Positions 45,677 to 54,925 of a stretch of 64,000 bases of DNA are shown here, one piece after another. Location: the NCBI RefSeq assembly GCF_001750685.1, contig NZ_CP017269.1, forward strand, positions 310,001 to 374,000, given 5' to 3'. The DNA is from Geosporobacter ferrireducens (lineage in GTDB: Bacteria > Bacillota > Clostridia > Peptostreptococcales > Thermotaleaceae). Positions within the stretch are counted from its first letter, which is position 1. Every line of letters begins with the position of its first letter. Both the position numbers and the translations under genes were made by a program. Below the pieces are notes generated by a model, which did not search any database, was not told the origin of the DNA, and was given only the letters and a program-made list of their open reading frames with translations.

Positions 45677-46462
45677 CTATATCAGTCTCTTGATCACAAC
45701 TTTTAGTCTGTCCTTCTTCGTCTTGCTTCCAACCTCTTCAAGTATGATTCTCCCTTTTCCCTTCAAGGAGATAACGTCACCTGATTTTACTTCATAATCC
45801 ATACGATTTGTTGCTCTCCAATTGACCTTTACATTGTCATGATGAATAAACTTAGATATCCCGCTCCTTGATTCTCCAAATCCCAATGCCAATATGCTAT
45901 CCAATCGTAAAGAGCTCACGGTACCCACAATTTGCTTGGATTGTTCCGTTGGCTTTTGCAGCGTATCAAAGGCCGCTGGTTCTATATTGATCTTATATCT
46001 TGATATTTTCTCTAAACTTATGCAGAGAAAGCTGCAGATTTCTTTGAAGGTAATAAAATCTATTTCCCCTTCTCCTGCCAATATATCTCCGATTTTTTCT
46101 CTTTTAATTCCCAATCCCAGCACTGCTCCCAAGACATCCCTATGCGTAATATCTGCTTTAGAAAAATTTCCAGTGATTCGGAGGGCCTCCAATGGATTTT
46201 CCAATGCATATGCTGTCATGGTCTCGGGATAGATTGCCAAAACATTTCTCTCAGCATTTTCTATGCCCCCAAAAGTACAATAGGCTACATCTTGAAGATT
46301 ATCTAAAACATTTTTGCAAAGGGTAATCTGATAAGGATCTAAAAAGTCCGTATAATAGGGTGTATACTGTTTTGCCACTCTTTCTGCCTTATCCAGCATT
46401 CTTAAGACTAGAAGCTTATCCTGCACATGAGTCAAATGTCTTGTCAACTTTTCTTTATCCAT
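45677..46462 (-). CDS. ylmH: YlmH, S4-domain RNA-binding protein
   Basis: YlmH binds 50S subunits with peptidyl-tRNA and supports C-terminal tailing or rescue together with RqcH-type factors. The 261-residue protein has an N-terminal helical part, a middle domain (DVLGAVLGLGIKREKIGDIL), and a C-terminal S4 RNA-binding domain (about 180-250, including LRLDSILALGFGESRSGISK). ATG 46462 follows AGAGGTAA. It is in the sepF-yggT-ylmH-divIVA order. Confidence 0.93.
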   Translation of the reverse strand: MDKEKLTRHLTHVQDKLLVLRMLDKAERVAKQYTPYYTDFLDPYQITLCKNVLDNLQDVAYCTFGGIENAERNVLAIYPETMTAYALENPLEALRITGNFSKADITHRDVLGAVLGLGIKREKIGDILAGEGEIDFITFKEICSFLCISLEKISRYKINIEPAAFDTLQKPTEQSKQIVGTVSSLRLDSILALGFGESRSGISKFIHHDNVKVNWRATNRMDYEVKSGDVISLKGKGRIILEEVGSKTKKDRLKVVIKRLI

Positions 46463-46475
46463 TAATTATTTACCT

Positions 46476-46739
46476 CTATAATAGGCTGATGATAAAATTT
46501 CGCACGATACTCAAGGTAAATACAGCCAATATTGGTGAAAAATCAATAAATCCGCCACCTATACCTAAGCGTATCAACAAGTTTCGAAAAGGTGCTAAAA
46601 TTGGTTCTGTTAATTGATGTACCAGTTTATAAACTGATCCATAGGGATTTAAGTTTATCCAAGACATGATAATCCTTGCGATAATCAAAAAATCCAATAC
46701 CCGGAAAAAATAATCTACCGACTGTCTTATAAGCCACAT
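46476..46739 (-). CDS. YggT family membrane protein (YlmG)
   Basis: YggT/YlmG is a small membrane protein next to division genes; in plastid relatives it affects nucleoid distribution, but the bacterial role is not settled. I start at ATG 46739 (87 residues), with AGGCGG 8 bases upstream; the GTG three codons earlier lies in the site. It has two membrane helices around FRVLDFLIIARIIMSWI and FSPILAVFTLSIVRNFI. The conserved segment TEPILAPFRNLLIR lies between them. It follows sepF by 19 bases. Confidence 0.9.
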   Translation of the reverse strand: MWLIRQSVDYFFRVLDFLIIARIIMSWINLNPYGSVYKLVHQLTEPILAPFRNLLIRLGIGGGFIDFSPILAVFTLSIVRNFIISLL

Positions 46740-46758
46740 AAATTTCACCGCCTAAAAT

Positions 46759-47199
46759 CTATTTTTGCCAAGGAAATAAACCTTTATTTCTTAATTCTTC
46801 CCTTATATTTCCAGAAATATCCACATTGTTTGGTGCCAATATAAATATTCCCTTTGATACCTTCTGAATATTTCCATCTAATGCATATACTGCTCCATTT
46901 AGAAAATCAAAGATTTTTTTTGCTAATTCCTGATCTAAGGTTTCTAAATTAATGATCACCGGCTTGCGGTTTTTGAGATTATCTACAATACTGGGAGCCT
47001 CCTCAAATTCACTAGGCTCATAAATTACTACCTTCATTTGCGTTGTTGTATGTATATTTACAATCTTGTTTTTCTTGCTATTCAGGGGAATAATTTCTTC
47101 ATCTTCTTCCACAGAGGTTTCTACAAAATCGTCATCGTCCTCCTGATAATCATCTAGCCCCATGAAATATTTTACCTTATTGAGAAATTTATTTGACAT
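46759..47199 (-). CDS. sepF: Cell division protein SepF
   Basis: SepF anchors FtsZ to the membrane and shapes the division septum. ATG 47199 (146 residues, MSNKFLNKVKYFMG) follows AAAGGAGA; upstream in-frame codons have no site. The amphipathic N-terminal membrane helix (1-12) precedes an acidic linker. The SepF domain (about 60-146) has the KPVIINLETLDQELAKKIFD core and GIFILAPNNVDISG. It starts 13 bases after yggS. Confidence 0.95.
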   Translation of the reverse strand: MSNKFLNKVKYFMGLDDYQEDDDDFVETSVEEDEEIIPLNSKKNKIVNIHTTTQMKVVIYEPSEFEEAPSIVDNLKNRKPVIINLETLDQELAKKIFDFLNGAVYALDGNIQKVSKGIFILAPNNVDISGNIREELRNKGLFPWQK

Positions 47200-47212
47200 A
47201 TACCTTCTCCTT

Positions 47213-47908
47213 TCACTTTCGATAAATTCTACTTCCAAAAATTGCAGTTCCAACCCGAATTATATTTGCACCTTCTTCAATGGCAACTTTATAATCATTT
47301 GTCATTCCCATTGATAAGTATTTCATCTCTATACCCGGTAGATTCTTAGCACGAATCCTTTCAAAAACTTCTTTCATCGTATTGAAATAGGGCCTTACCT
47401 CCTCAGGATCTTCCTTATAGGGAGCAACAGTCATAAGACCCTTCACCTGAATGTATGAGAAAGGCCGTAATGCCGCTACAAAATCATATACCTCATCTGG
47501 TTCGATTCCGGATTTGGTTTCTTCTTGTCCTATATTTACCTGTACCAACACATCAACGGCACGATTTATCCGCTCAGCCCGCTTTTGTATCTCTTCTGCA
47601 AGGCTGATACGGTCTAATGAATGAATTAATTTTACCTTATCAATAATATATTTTACTTTATTCGTTTGCAAATGTCCAATCATATGCCAGTTTATAGGAG
47701 AAACGAGGGTGTATTTATCCATTATTTCTTGCACCTTGTTTTCTCCAATATCCGTAATCCCATTTGCAATTGCTTCATTAATTCGCTCAGGCTCTATGGT
47801 TTTTGTAACTGCAATCAATTGAACCTCTTCTGGTTTCTTTCCTAACTTTTTACATGTATCTGCAATTTCCTGTCTTATATCAGTGATGTTATCTGTAATT
47901 TGGGACAT
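47213..47908 (-). CDS. Pyridoxal phosphate homeostasis protein (YggS/YlmE)
   Basis: This family binds PLP on a lysine and keeps the cofactor and amino-acid pools balanced, without known catalysis. The 231-residue TIM barrel has the PLP-binding lysine in LIAVTKTIEPERI, the HMIGHLQTNKVKYI motif, and the C-terminal LSMGMTNDYKVAIEEGANIIR (in part) phosphate site. Start 47908 has GAGGAGG upstream. It sits at the head of the sepF cluster as in most Firmicutes. Confidence 0.95.
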   Translation of the reverse strand: MSQITDNITDIRQEIADTCKKLGKKPEEVQLIAVTKTIEPERINEAIANGITDIGENKVQEIMDKYTLVSPINWHMIGHLQTNKVKYIIDKVKLIHSLDRISLAEEIQKRAERINRAVDVLVQVNIGQEETKSGIEPDEVYDFVAALRPFSYIQVKGLMTVAPYKEDPEEVRPYFNTMKEVFERIRAKNLPGIEMKYLSMGMTNDYKVAIEEGANIIRVGTAIFGSRIYRK

Positions 47909-47926
47909 AGCTTGCCTCCTCGGTAA

Positions 47927-49192
47927 TTAATAAATCATCTGCCCTTCCTTAACGCGTGAAGGATTTTTAACAATTTCATCATACAGTTTGATCGTATCTA
48001 CTGCCTTTTGTTGGTCACCTTCTATTTCGTAAAACACATTACTATGCACAATCGCGGATACTTCATCATACCCTTTTACTTTTACCGGTTTAAAGGTAGC
48101 ATTTCGATTAATATCCAATACCAAAACGCCTTTTTTGCCATCTTTCTCTAATATGCTTTCTTTTGGAACTTTAAGTCCTTCATAATTCAATACGACTGCC
48201 TCTAGATCTATATTTCTGGTTTTATAAAATCCCTCAATATATTCATCTATTTTAAAAATAACAGCTATATTTTTATCATTTTCAATAACTCTAAATATTT
48301 GTCCCTTAATTTGCCCTTGAGGAAACTTAAATTCAATGGTTCTTCCTACTTTATATTGATCTAACAAGCCTTTATCCAGCCAGGTAACCATATACCAAAT
48401 ATTATTATCCACAATTTTGAACAATGGCTGGGTACGGATCACTTTTTGTACGCGCAAATCCGTTATTTGAGGTTCAATCTTACTAATCTTCTCATATTCC
48501 AGCGCTGCCATATTAGATGGATTTAATATGGATTCATATCCATCAATCTGATAGCTGACAATTCCAGGCTCAGGACTTAACATCCAGCTGATAGAATTAT
48601 TAATCTTTTTTTCCAGCTGTTGCTGTTCCTGCTTTAGCGCTTCTAAGTTTTTACCCGCGAAGCTTTTGTCTCCTGCGATAATACGTTTTTTATCCAATTT
48701 GCTTGTTAATTCTTTTTTTAGTTCTTCTACCTTTAGTAGATTGCCTTTCTCATTATATTCTTTCAACTGGGATATGGTTTTATGAATTTCTGTATCTAAC
48801 TTTTCAACATCCCGCTCAAATAGGTTTTCCTTATTCTCATTTAGATTCTCAATTCTTTGATTGACGACTTCCAGCTTCTTTCTGGTAGCATCGTCTACCG
48901 CATCCTTATAAATCTCAGCTATTTTATATCCTTTTTTTACCCGTTCTCCTTCTTGCGCAAAATATTTAATTTCACCCTCTTGATTTGATTTAATAAGTTT
49001 CTCGTTCCGGATAATATAACAAGTCATTTGATGAATGATCTGTATGCTATCATATTTTACAACTTCTGTTTCTGCAGCAGAAGACATTACAATGGGCGCA
49101 AAATGGATTAACAGATATAACACAATCGTCCCAAAGAAAAGATAAGGAAAAATACCTACTCTTCTTTTTTTCTGGTTCTTTTTATCACTCAC
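47927..49192 (-). CDS. HlyD-like membrane-anchored adaptor protein
   Basis: I read the start as GTG 49192 (421 residues), with AGGTGA 5 bases upstream; another GTG at 49201 is possible. A basic N-terminus is followed by one membrane helix (GIFPYLFFGTIVLYLLIHF). The rest is extracytoplasmic: a lipoyl-like barrel half (FAQEGERVKKGYKIAEI), a long coiled coil (about 110-190), and beta domains. This is the layout of HlyD/membrane-fusion adaptors. No ABC or RND partner is adjacent. The position before yggS-sepF is common in Clostridia, so a division or envelope role is plausible but unproven. Confidence 0.8.
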   Translation of the reverse strand: MSDKKNQKKRRVGIFPYLFFGTIVLYLLIHFAPIVMSSAAETEVVKYDSIQIIHQMTCYIIRNEKLIKSNQEGEIKYFAQEGERVKKGYKIAEIYKDAVDDATRKKLEVVNQRIENLNENKENLFERDVEKLDTEIHKTISQLKEYNEKGNLLKVEELKKELTSKLDKKRIIAGDKSFAGKNLEALKQEQQQLEKKINNSISWMLSPEPGIVSYQIDGYESILNPSNMAALEYEKISKIEPQITDLRVQKVIRTQPLFKIVDNNIWYMVTWLDKGLLDQYKVGRTIEFKFPQGQIKGQIFRVIENDKNIAVIFKIDEYIEGFYKTRNIDLEAVVLNYEGLKVPKESILEKDGKKGVLVLDINRNATFKPVKVKGYDEVSAIVHSNVFYEIEGDQQKAVDTIKLYDEIVKNPSRVKEGQMIY

Positions 49193-49334
49193 TACCTTCA
49201 CCTACAATAAGTTTGATTGGTTTCTATCACTGTATAATTCTTCATTTTCACAGTTTTTCCTGCATGCAGCCTGTATAAATTTTAATTAGTAACAAAGTAC
49301 TAGAATCTTAATCTTATTCTATTAATGAAAAAAA

Positions 49335-49350
49335 GCACCTAAAGGTGCCT
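49335..49350 (-). terminator. Weak terminator after the 127-residue membrane gene
   Basis: A 6-bp GC-rich stem around GCACCT/AGGTGC is followed by seven T residues on the minus strand. It overlaps the last bases of the gene. Confidence 0.5.
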
Positions 49351-49732
49351 AAATAATTTTGAAGAACTTTCCGTATCTACTGATAATTTTAAAATTTTTT
49401 ATGTCCTTGATCGATATTGCTTCAACCCTCTGATATTCAGTAATCATTAAAATGCTATTATTTGTCATTTTTGCACCGAGAACCGTTCCCTGAAGTTTAT
49501 GATTTTCATGAATACAAATCTTCATCTCATCGCCAGCCATGATTTCCGCGTTTCCCAGTTTAAAATGCTTTAGCTCGACTTCATCCAAATCCTCCTGTGT
49601 TACTCCTTTACAGTCAATCATAATCACATTATTCAGTAAATAATATTTTTCTTTAATCGTAACCATAAAATATCCTAATAATGTAACAAAAAACAGCATC
49701 TGTAATGAAAGCAGTATATATTGTGTATACAT
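49349..49732 (-). CDS. Uncharacterised single-pass membrane protein, 127 residues
   Basis: No family is recognised. The N-terminus (ILLSLQMLFFVTLLGYFMVTI) is a membrane helix or uncleaved signal anchor at about 5-26. The remaining 100 residues are predicted beta-rich and polar, with NNVIMIDCKGVTQEDLDEVE and GAKMTNNSILMITEYQRVEA. Residue 40 is a lone Cys. ATG 49732 follows AAAAGGAG. It lies between the tRNA and the HlyD-like gene, and a weak terminator separates it from the latter. The C-terminus (IKDIKNFKIISRYGKFFKII) is strongly basic. Confidence 0.7.
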   Translation of the reverse strand: MYTQYILLSLQMLFFVTLLGYFMVTIKEKYYLLNNVIMIDCKGVTQEDLDEVELKHFKLGNAEIMAGDEMKICIHENHKLQGTVLGAKMTNNSILMITEYQRVEAISIKDIKNFKIISRYGKFFKII

Positions 49733-49827
49733 TTTCTACTCTCCTTTTACAATTGAAATCATAACTATATACTACACTTTACACGATCGATAATCAATAT
49801 TTTTTAAAAATCTAAAGAACAAAAATA

Positions 49828-49861
49828 AAAAAACATCAAAGCTGATAGTAAGCCTTAATGC
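49828..49861 (-). terminator. Terminator after tRNA-Pro
   Basis: A 9-bp stem with G-U wobbles (49835-49843 with 49853-49861) is followed by seven T residues on the minus strand. It is 8 bases past the CCA end of the tRNA. Confidence 0.75.
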
Positions 49862-49869
49862 TTTTCTGT

Positions 49870-49946
49870 TGGTCTGAGTGGGGAGACTTGAACTCCCGGC
49901 CTCTAGAACCCCATTCTAGCGCGCTACCAAGCTGCGCCACACCCAG
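49870..49946 (-). tRNA. tRNA-Pro, anticodon GGG
   Basis: The 77-nucleotide gene folds as a complete cloverleaf. The acceptor stem CTGGGTG pairs with CACTCAG with one G-U. The D arm is GCGC/GCGC, the anticodon stem is CTAGA/TCTAG with loop ATGGGGT, and the T stem is GGGAG/CTCCC with loop TTCAAGT. CCA is encoded. The anticodon GGG reads CCC and CCU codons. It is a single tRNA with its own promoter and terminator. Confidence 0.95.
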
Positions 49947-50002
49947 ATGAAAAAATTTACTTTACCTTTTTATTTAGCGAATGGGCTTTTCATGTATTTA
50001 AT

Positions 50003-50031
50003 ATTATAAAACAGGGATATCAATTTTGCAA
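50003..50031 (-). promoter_or_regulatory. Promoter of tRNA-Pro
   Basis: On the minus strand TTGCAA (50031-50026), a 17-base spacer and TATAAT (50008-50003) lie about 50 bases before the tRNA. The rest of the 331-base gap from 49947 to 50277 shows only a 50037-50058 inverted repeat, a DnaA-box-like TTATCCACA at 50228-50236, and the spoIVA terminator. Confidence 0.8.
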
Positions 50032-50241
50032 GCATTTTTTTGATTTCCGAAAATCAAAATCAATCTCATCAATATCTTGCACCGATCTGCGATCTTATCA
50101 TTTTATAGGATATGCAGTTAGATAAAGAATTATCCGCCATATTCTCCAATATTTGTATCACTTTTTTCAACTGTTTCATTCAATAAAAGTGACTTTGTTG
50201 CGGAGCAGAGAGGATCTTGCGAAGAGTTTATCCACAAACTG

Positions 50242-50275
50242 AAAAAAATAGATAGGAAAACCTATCTATTTTTTT
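50242..50275. terminator. Terminator of spoIVA, T-rich on both strands
   Basis: A 14-bp stem (50243-50256 with 50261-50274) with an AAAA loop contains A7 on the left and T7 on the right, so it can terminate in both directions. It lies 3 bases from the spoIVA stop. Confidence 0.9.
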
Positions 50276-50277
50276 AC

Positions 50278-51756
50278 TTATAGGATAATACAGATTAAAC
50301 CACCGCTGCCCTCATTGATTACCTTCTGCAGTGTTCTCTGAAGCTTGCTCCGTGCATCCTCAGGCATCATAAACAGTTTATTCTGCAGCTGTTCCTTTAC
50401 CATATCATGCAGCGATTTTCCAAACATGTTTGTTTGCCAGATTTTTGTTGGGTCTGCTTCAAACTCATTCAGAAGATACTTTAGTAATTCTTCGCTTTGT
50501 TTTTCTGTTCCAACTACTGGTGATACCTCTGTTGCAATATCAGCTCGAATCAAATGCAGAGAAGGCGCATTGGCTCTCAGTTTTACTCCAAATCGATTGC
50601 CTTGTTTGAATATTTCAGGTTCTTCCAGTTCTAGTTCTTCCAACCTTGGCGGCACTAAGCCATATCCAGTTTCCTTAACATCTAATAATGCTTGCTCAAC
50701 GCGATCATACTCTCGCTTGGCCCTTGAAAATTCTCGTATGAGTCCTAGTAATTGGTGATCTCCTTCGATTTTGTAACCCGTCACCTCTTCTAATATATTA
50801 TAAAATAGTCCTTCATTTGTTTTCATTCGAATGTGAACAATACCATTTCCCAACTGAATATCACTTAACATTGCTTCTGAGATCACATCAATTTCCATGA
50901 ATTTACTGGCGACTTCTCTTACATCATTAATTTTTGATACGTCTTTTGCCCACTGTTTTACAGATTGCACAATCTTACTCTTCAACCAATGTGTACTTTC
51001 AAGACCTTCAACCCATCCAGGGAGCGTAATATTGATTTCTTTAATCGGAAATTCAAATAGTACATTTTCTAAAATGTCATTAATATGCTCCATACTCATT
51101 TTTGCACAGTCTGCAACCAATACAGGAACAGCGTATTTTTCTTCCAATTGTTCTCTTAATGCAAGCGTACCTTCCTGATTTGGTCTAGTTGAATTCAATA
51201 ACATAACAAAAGGTTTTTTTAATTCTTTCAACTCTTTTATGACTCTCTCTTCTGCTTCAACATAATTCTCTCTTTCAATATCTGTGATGCTGCCATCGGT
51301 TGTAACTACCAAGCCAATTGTAGAATGATCCGTAATTACTTTTTTCGTTCCAATTTCTGCTGCTTCCTCAAAAGGAATTTCTTTTTCAAACCAGGGTGTT
51401 GTAACCATCCTTGCTTTCCCATTTTCTTGATGTCCAATAGCACCATTTACGAGATATCCTACACAGTCTACCATGCGCACCTTAAATTTTGCATTGTCTT
51501 TTAGCGTTAACTCTATCGCTTCGTTTGGTACAAATTTAGGTTCTGTTGTCATAATTGTTTTTCCCCCGCCGCTTTGGGGCAATTCATCCTTTGCTCTTTC
51601 TTTTCTGTACGAATTTTCGATATTGGGCAAAACCAATAAGTCCATAAACCGTTTTATGAACGTTGACTTCCCAGTTCTTACTGGTCCTACAACCCCGATA
51701 TAGATATCTCCTTGCGTTCTTTCAGCAATATCTTTGTATATATCGAACTTTTCCAA
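50278..51756 (-). CDS. spoIVA: Stage IV sporulation protein A
   Basis: SpoIVA is the ATPase that polymerises on the outer forespore membrane as the base of the spore coat. The start is TTG 51756, with GGGAGGGG 6 bases upstream. This gives 492 residues beginning MEKFDIYKDIAERTQGDIYI, matching the Bacillus protein in start and length; a longer frame back to 51789 has no site. Walker A is GPVRTGKST with Lys30. The C-terminus FKVINEGSGGLICIIL in part resembles the membrane-surface anchor. Mother-cell sigma E control is expected; I see no clear sigma E box. Confidence 0.97.
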   Translation of the reverse strand: MEKFDIYKDIAERTQGDIYIGVVGPVRTGKSTFIKRFMDLLVLPNIENSYRKERAKDELPQSGGGKTIMTTEPKFVPNEAIELTLKDNAKFKVRMVDCVGYLVNGAIGHQENGKARMVTTPWFEKEIPFEEAAEIGTKKVITDHSTIGLVVTTDGSITDIERENYVEAEERVIKELKELKKPFVMLLNSTRPNQEGTLALREQLEEKYAVPVLVADCAKMSMEHINDILENVLFEFPIKEINITLPGWVEGLESTHWLKSKIVQSVKQWAKDVSKINDVREVASKFMEIDVISEAMLSDIQLGNGIVHIRMKTNEGLFYNILEEVTGYKIEGDHQLLGLIREFSRAKREYDRVEQALLDVKETGYGLVPPRLEELELEEPEIFKQGNRFGVKLRANAPSLHLIRADIATEVSPVVGTEKQSEELLKYLLNEFEADPTKIWQTNMFGKSLHDMVKEQLQNKLFMMPEDARSKLQRTLQKVINEGSGGLICIIL

Positions 51757-51906
51757 ATTCTTCCCCTCCCTTATGGATAAAATTTTCATGATTATATTAA
51801 TATTTATGTTCTTCTCTTCAAAAAATGCTCTTACTTACAGGGTTTGTTTAACAATATATATATATGACAAGGTACTATTCATTATTCCAATGATTGCAAT
51901 GAGAAT

Positions 51907-51952
51907 AATGAAAAAGATACCTAATACAATTCTATTAGGTATCTTTTTCATT
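51907..51952 (-). terminator. Terminator of gpsA
   Basis: A 20-bp near-perfect stem (51907-51926 with 51933-51952) with a 6-base loop includes a T-rich right arm on the minus strand. It is 11 bases after the gpsA stop and ends the DUF512-der-plsY-gpsA unit before spoIVA. Confidence 0.85.
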
Positions 51953-51962
51953 CATGCTTTCT

Positions 51963-52991
51963 CTACCATTCAATTTGCTGATTGCCTACGATTTCTTCCA
52001 GTTCATGGGTTCTACTTCTTAACATAAGATTTATAACTGCTTCCCGCGCATCGCTGTCTTCATAGAGTATCTTATAGATCTCTGTTGTTATCGGCATCTC
52101 CACTTGGAATTGCTGTGATAATTCATATGCAACCTTTGTTGTTACAACACCTTCAACGACCATTCCGATTGATTCAATCGCTTCCTGCGCTTTTTTGCCT
52201 TGCCCGATCTGTATACCACATCTGCGATTTCTGCTATGCATACTCGTACAGGTTACGATTAAATCCCCGATTCCAGTCAAACCTGAAAAGGTATTGATAT
52301 CCGCCCCCATTACAGAGCCTAATCTAGCTATCTCTCTAATTCCTCTTGTCATCAATGCAGCTTTTGCATTGTCACCAAATCCCAATCCATCGCAAATCCC
52401 TGCGCCAAGGGCAATAACATTTTTCAATGCTCCACCTAATTCGATTCCAATAACATCTGGATTGGTATATATTCTTAATTTCGGTGTAATAAAAACATCC
52501 TGTACAAATTCCGCAACGTTTTTCTTTGTTGAACCTACTACCAAAGTCGTAGGCATATCTCTACAAACCTCTTCTGCATGGGATGGACCTGATAATACGG
52601 CAAACGGATTATTCGGCAGTTCTTCCTTTATCACTTGTGAGATTGTTAGATGGCTTTCATTTTCTAAACCTTTAGCTGCATTTACAATGACCTGATCCTT
52701 TTTTACCGCATCTTTAATGCTATGTATAACTTGACGAACCGACTGGGATGCCACCGTCAGCAAAACAAGCTCTGCTCCGTGTATTGCCTCTCTCAAATCT
52801 CCATATAATTTTATATTTTCTGGCAGGATTACACCGGATAGATATCTTACATTTTCTCTGGATATTTTCATTTGTTCTAGCTGCTTTCCATCTCTCATCC
52901 ATAATCGCACTTCATGCCCCTTTTTAGAGAGGGAAATAGAAAGGGCAGTTCCCCAGCTTCCTGCCCCAATTACACAGATTATATTTTTCAT
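51963..52991 (-). CDS. gpsA: NAD(P)H-dependent glycerol-3-phosphate dehydrogenase
   Basis: GpsA reduces dihydroxyacetone phosphate to sn-glycerol 3-phosphate, the backbone for phospholipids. The 342-residue protein has the N-terminal GAGSWGTALS Rossmann motif, the AAKGLE and SGPSHAEEV segments, and the catalytic Lys in GALKNVIALGAGICDGLGFG. NAKAALMTRGI and FSGLTGIGDLIVTC follow. ATG 52991 has GAGGTG. It lies 16 bases after plsY, which uses its product, in a shared operon. Confidence 0.96.
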   Translation of the reverse strand: MKNIICVIGAGSWGTALSISLSKKGHEVRLWMRDGKQLEQMKISRENVRYLSGVILPENIKLYGDLREAIHGAELVLLTVASQSVRQVIHSIKDAVKKDQVIVNAAKGLENESHLTISQVIKEELPNNPFAVLSGPSHAEEVCRDMPTTLVVGSTKKNVAEFVQDVFITPKLRIYTNPDVIGIELGGALKNVIALGAGICDGLGFGDNAKAALMTRGIREIARLGSVMGADINTFSGLTGIGDLIVTCTSMHSRNRRCGIQIGQGKKAQEAIESIGMVVEGVVTTKVAYELSQQFQVEMPITTEIYKILYEDSDAREAVINLMLRSRTHELEEIVGNQQIEW

Positions 52992-53007
52992 TACTTCAGC
53001 ACCTCAT

Positions 53008-53601
53008 CTATCTTGTTCTCGATTTTTGCCCTATTTTTGATTCCGTACCGCTCAAAAGCCTTTGAATGTTTTGCCTGTGTTGGAATATTGCCATCAAAGC
53101 CAATACTAATCCAAATACAAAATATTTAAAGCCTGAAAATATAAATAATATTGGGAGTAAGCTTATTGCTGTGATTGATCCAAGAGAGACATACTTTGTT
53201 TTTACCACAATCATAATTCCTATAACAATACAAATAAAAGCAACAATCGGGTTTACTGCAATACCAACACCAATGCTGGTTGCGATCCCCTTGCCTCCTT
53301 TAAATCCAAATAACAGCGGCCAATTATGTCCTATAATTGCAGCAATTCCGCATAAAAGTACCGTATCTTCACCGCCAAGTTTTCCTCCGATCCATACGGC
53401 AAGCATTCCTTTCAACGCATCTCCAATGAAGGTAATCAGCGCGGGCTTAAAGCCAAGAGTTCGTAGGACATTGGTAGATCCCGCATTTCCACTGCCGTGC
53501 TTTCTAATATCAATATTCGCCCATAGTTTTGATACGATCATAGATGTAGAAAAGTTCCCGATCAAGTAGCTGATCAAAATAGCTACGCTCTTCATAAACA
53601 T
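53008..53601 (-). CDS. plsY: Glycerol-3-phosphate acyltransferase PlsY
   Basis: PlsY uses acyl-phosphate from PlsX to acylate glycerol 3-phosphate at position 1. The 197-residue protein has five hydrophobic segments. The conserved loops are SGNAGSTNVLR near residues 37-47, GHNWPLLFGFKGGKGIATS near 92-110, and a third loop near 150-160. The ATG overlaps the der stop (TAATG), so translation is coupled. Together with gpsA this is a glycerolipid pair; plsX lies in the fapR operon at the other end of the window. Confidence 0.95.
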   Translation of the reverse strand: MFMKSVAILISYLIGNFSTSMIVSKLWANIDIRKHGSGNAGSTNVLRTLGFKPALITFIGDALKGMLAVWIGGKLGGEDTVLLCGIAAIIGHNWPLLFGFKGGKGIATSIGVGIAVNPIVAFICIVIGIMIVVKTKYVSLGSITAISLLPILFIFSGFKYFVFGLVLALMAIFQHRQNIQRLLSGTESKIGQKSRTR

Positions 53602-54923
53602 TATTCATCCCCACCTTTTTCTCTATATTCAATAAAAATAGGTGTGCCTTCGAAGCCAAAAGCATCTCGAATTTTGTTCTCTAAATATCTAGTATATGAA
53701 AAGTGTGTCAGTTCTCTATCATTAATAAAGAAAACAAACCTGGGCGGTCTAACGGCTACTTGTGTTCCGTAGTAGATTTTCAATCGTCTTCCTTTGTCAG
53801 ATGGCGGTTGATTTAAAAGAATCGCTTCACCAATTATGTCATTCAATACCCCTGTTTGCACTCTAAGCGCATGCTGATTTGACACAAACTTAATAGTTTC
53901 TAATATTTGTGGAATTCTCTGTTTTGTTTTTGCAGAAACAAAAAGAATCGGTGCATAGGGCATATAGGATAATTCATTTCGAATTTCTTTTGTGTACGTA
54001 TTCATTGTATTGGTCTCTTTTTCAATCGCATCCCATTTGTTTACTACAATAATACTGGCTTTTCCCTGTTCATGGGCGTAACCGGCAACCTTTGTATCTT
54101 GCTCTGTAACACCTTCTGTAGCATCTATTACAATTAAGCATACTTCAGCACGCTCAATAGCAGTCAGAGATCTTATAACACTATATTTTTCAACATTTTC
54201 ATTTATTCTACTTTTTCTTCTGATTCCAGCTGTGTCAATAAAAACATACTTATCTTCTCCCTGGGTAAAGGGTGTATCAATGGCGTCCCTTGTTGTCCCT
54301 GCAATATCACTGACGATCACTCTTTCCTCTCCTAAAATAGTGTTAATAATTGAGGATTTACCCACATTGGGTTTGCCAATGACAGCAACCTTTATCCGAT
54401 CCTCTTCGTAGTCATCTCCGCTGTCGTCAGAAAACCTATCTACAATTTCATCCAACAGATCCCCTAAGCCTAATCCGTTAACAGAGGAGATTGCTAACGG
54501 ATCTCCTAAACCTAACTGATAGAAATCATAAATATTCCCTGTGAAATGCTGTGCATCGATTTTATTTACTACAAGGATCACTGGTTTGTTTGTCTTTCTA
54601 AGCATATTCGCCACATCTTGATCCGAAGCTGTCAAACCTTCCTTTCCATCCACCATGAAAATAATTACATCTGCCGTCTCAATTGCAACCTGTGCCTGCC
54701 TTTTCATTTGTGATAAAATGATATCATCAGACTTTGGCTCAATCCCTCCTGTATCAATTAATGTAAATTGATTATTTAACCATTCTACCTCTGTATAGAT
54801 TCTATCCCTTGTAACACCGGGCTGATCTTCTACAATAGATATTCTTTTTCCAGCTATCTTATTAAAAAAAGTTGATTTACCTACATTCGGCCTGCCTACT
54901 ACTGCTACTACTGGTTTAGGCAT
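53601..54923 (-). CDS. der: Ribosome-associated GTPase Der
   Basis: Der (EngA) is a double GTPase needed for 50S subunit maturation. The 440-residue protein has two G domains: the first with [10 protein letters not shown] near residue 9 and NKIDA, the second with [10 protein letters not shown] near residue 182, DTAGIRRK and NKWDA. The C-terminal KH-like domain (about 355-440) follows. Start 54923 has GGAGGTG. It lies between the DUF512 gene and plsY, the common clostridial arrangement. Confidence 0.97.
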   Translation of the reverse strand: MPKPVVAVVGRPNVGKSTFFNKIAGKRISIVEDQPGVTRDRIYTEVEWLNNQFTLIDTGGIEPKSDDIILSQMKRQAQVAIETADVIIFMVDGKEGLTASDQDVANMLRKTNKPVILVVNKIDAQHFTGNIYDFYQLGLGDPLAISSVNGLGLGDLLDEIVDRFSDDSGDDYEEDRIKVAVIGKPNVGKSSIINTILGEERVIVSDIAGTTRDAIDTPFTQGEDKYVFIDTAGIRRKSRINENVEKYSVIRSLTAIERAEVCLIVIDATEGVTEQDTKVAGYAHEQGKASIIVVNKWDAIEKETNTMNTYTKEIRNELSYMPYAPILFVSAKTKQRIPQILETIKFVSNQHALRVQTGVLNDIIGEAILLNQPPSDKGRRLKIYYGTQVAVRPPRFVFFINDRELTHFSYTRYLENKIRDAFGFEGTPIFIEYREKGGDE

Positions 54924-54925
54924 TT

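Noticed and set aside
51790..51880. Sigma E-like elements ahead of spoIVA
   Set aside because: CATAAATA and AT-rich repeats are present, but no -35/-10 pair with correct spacing stands out.
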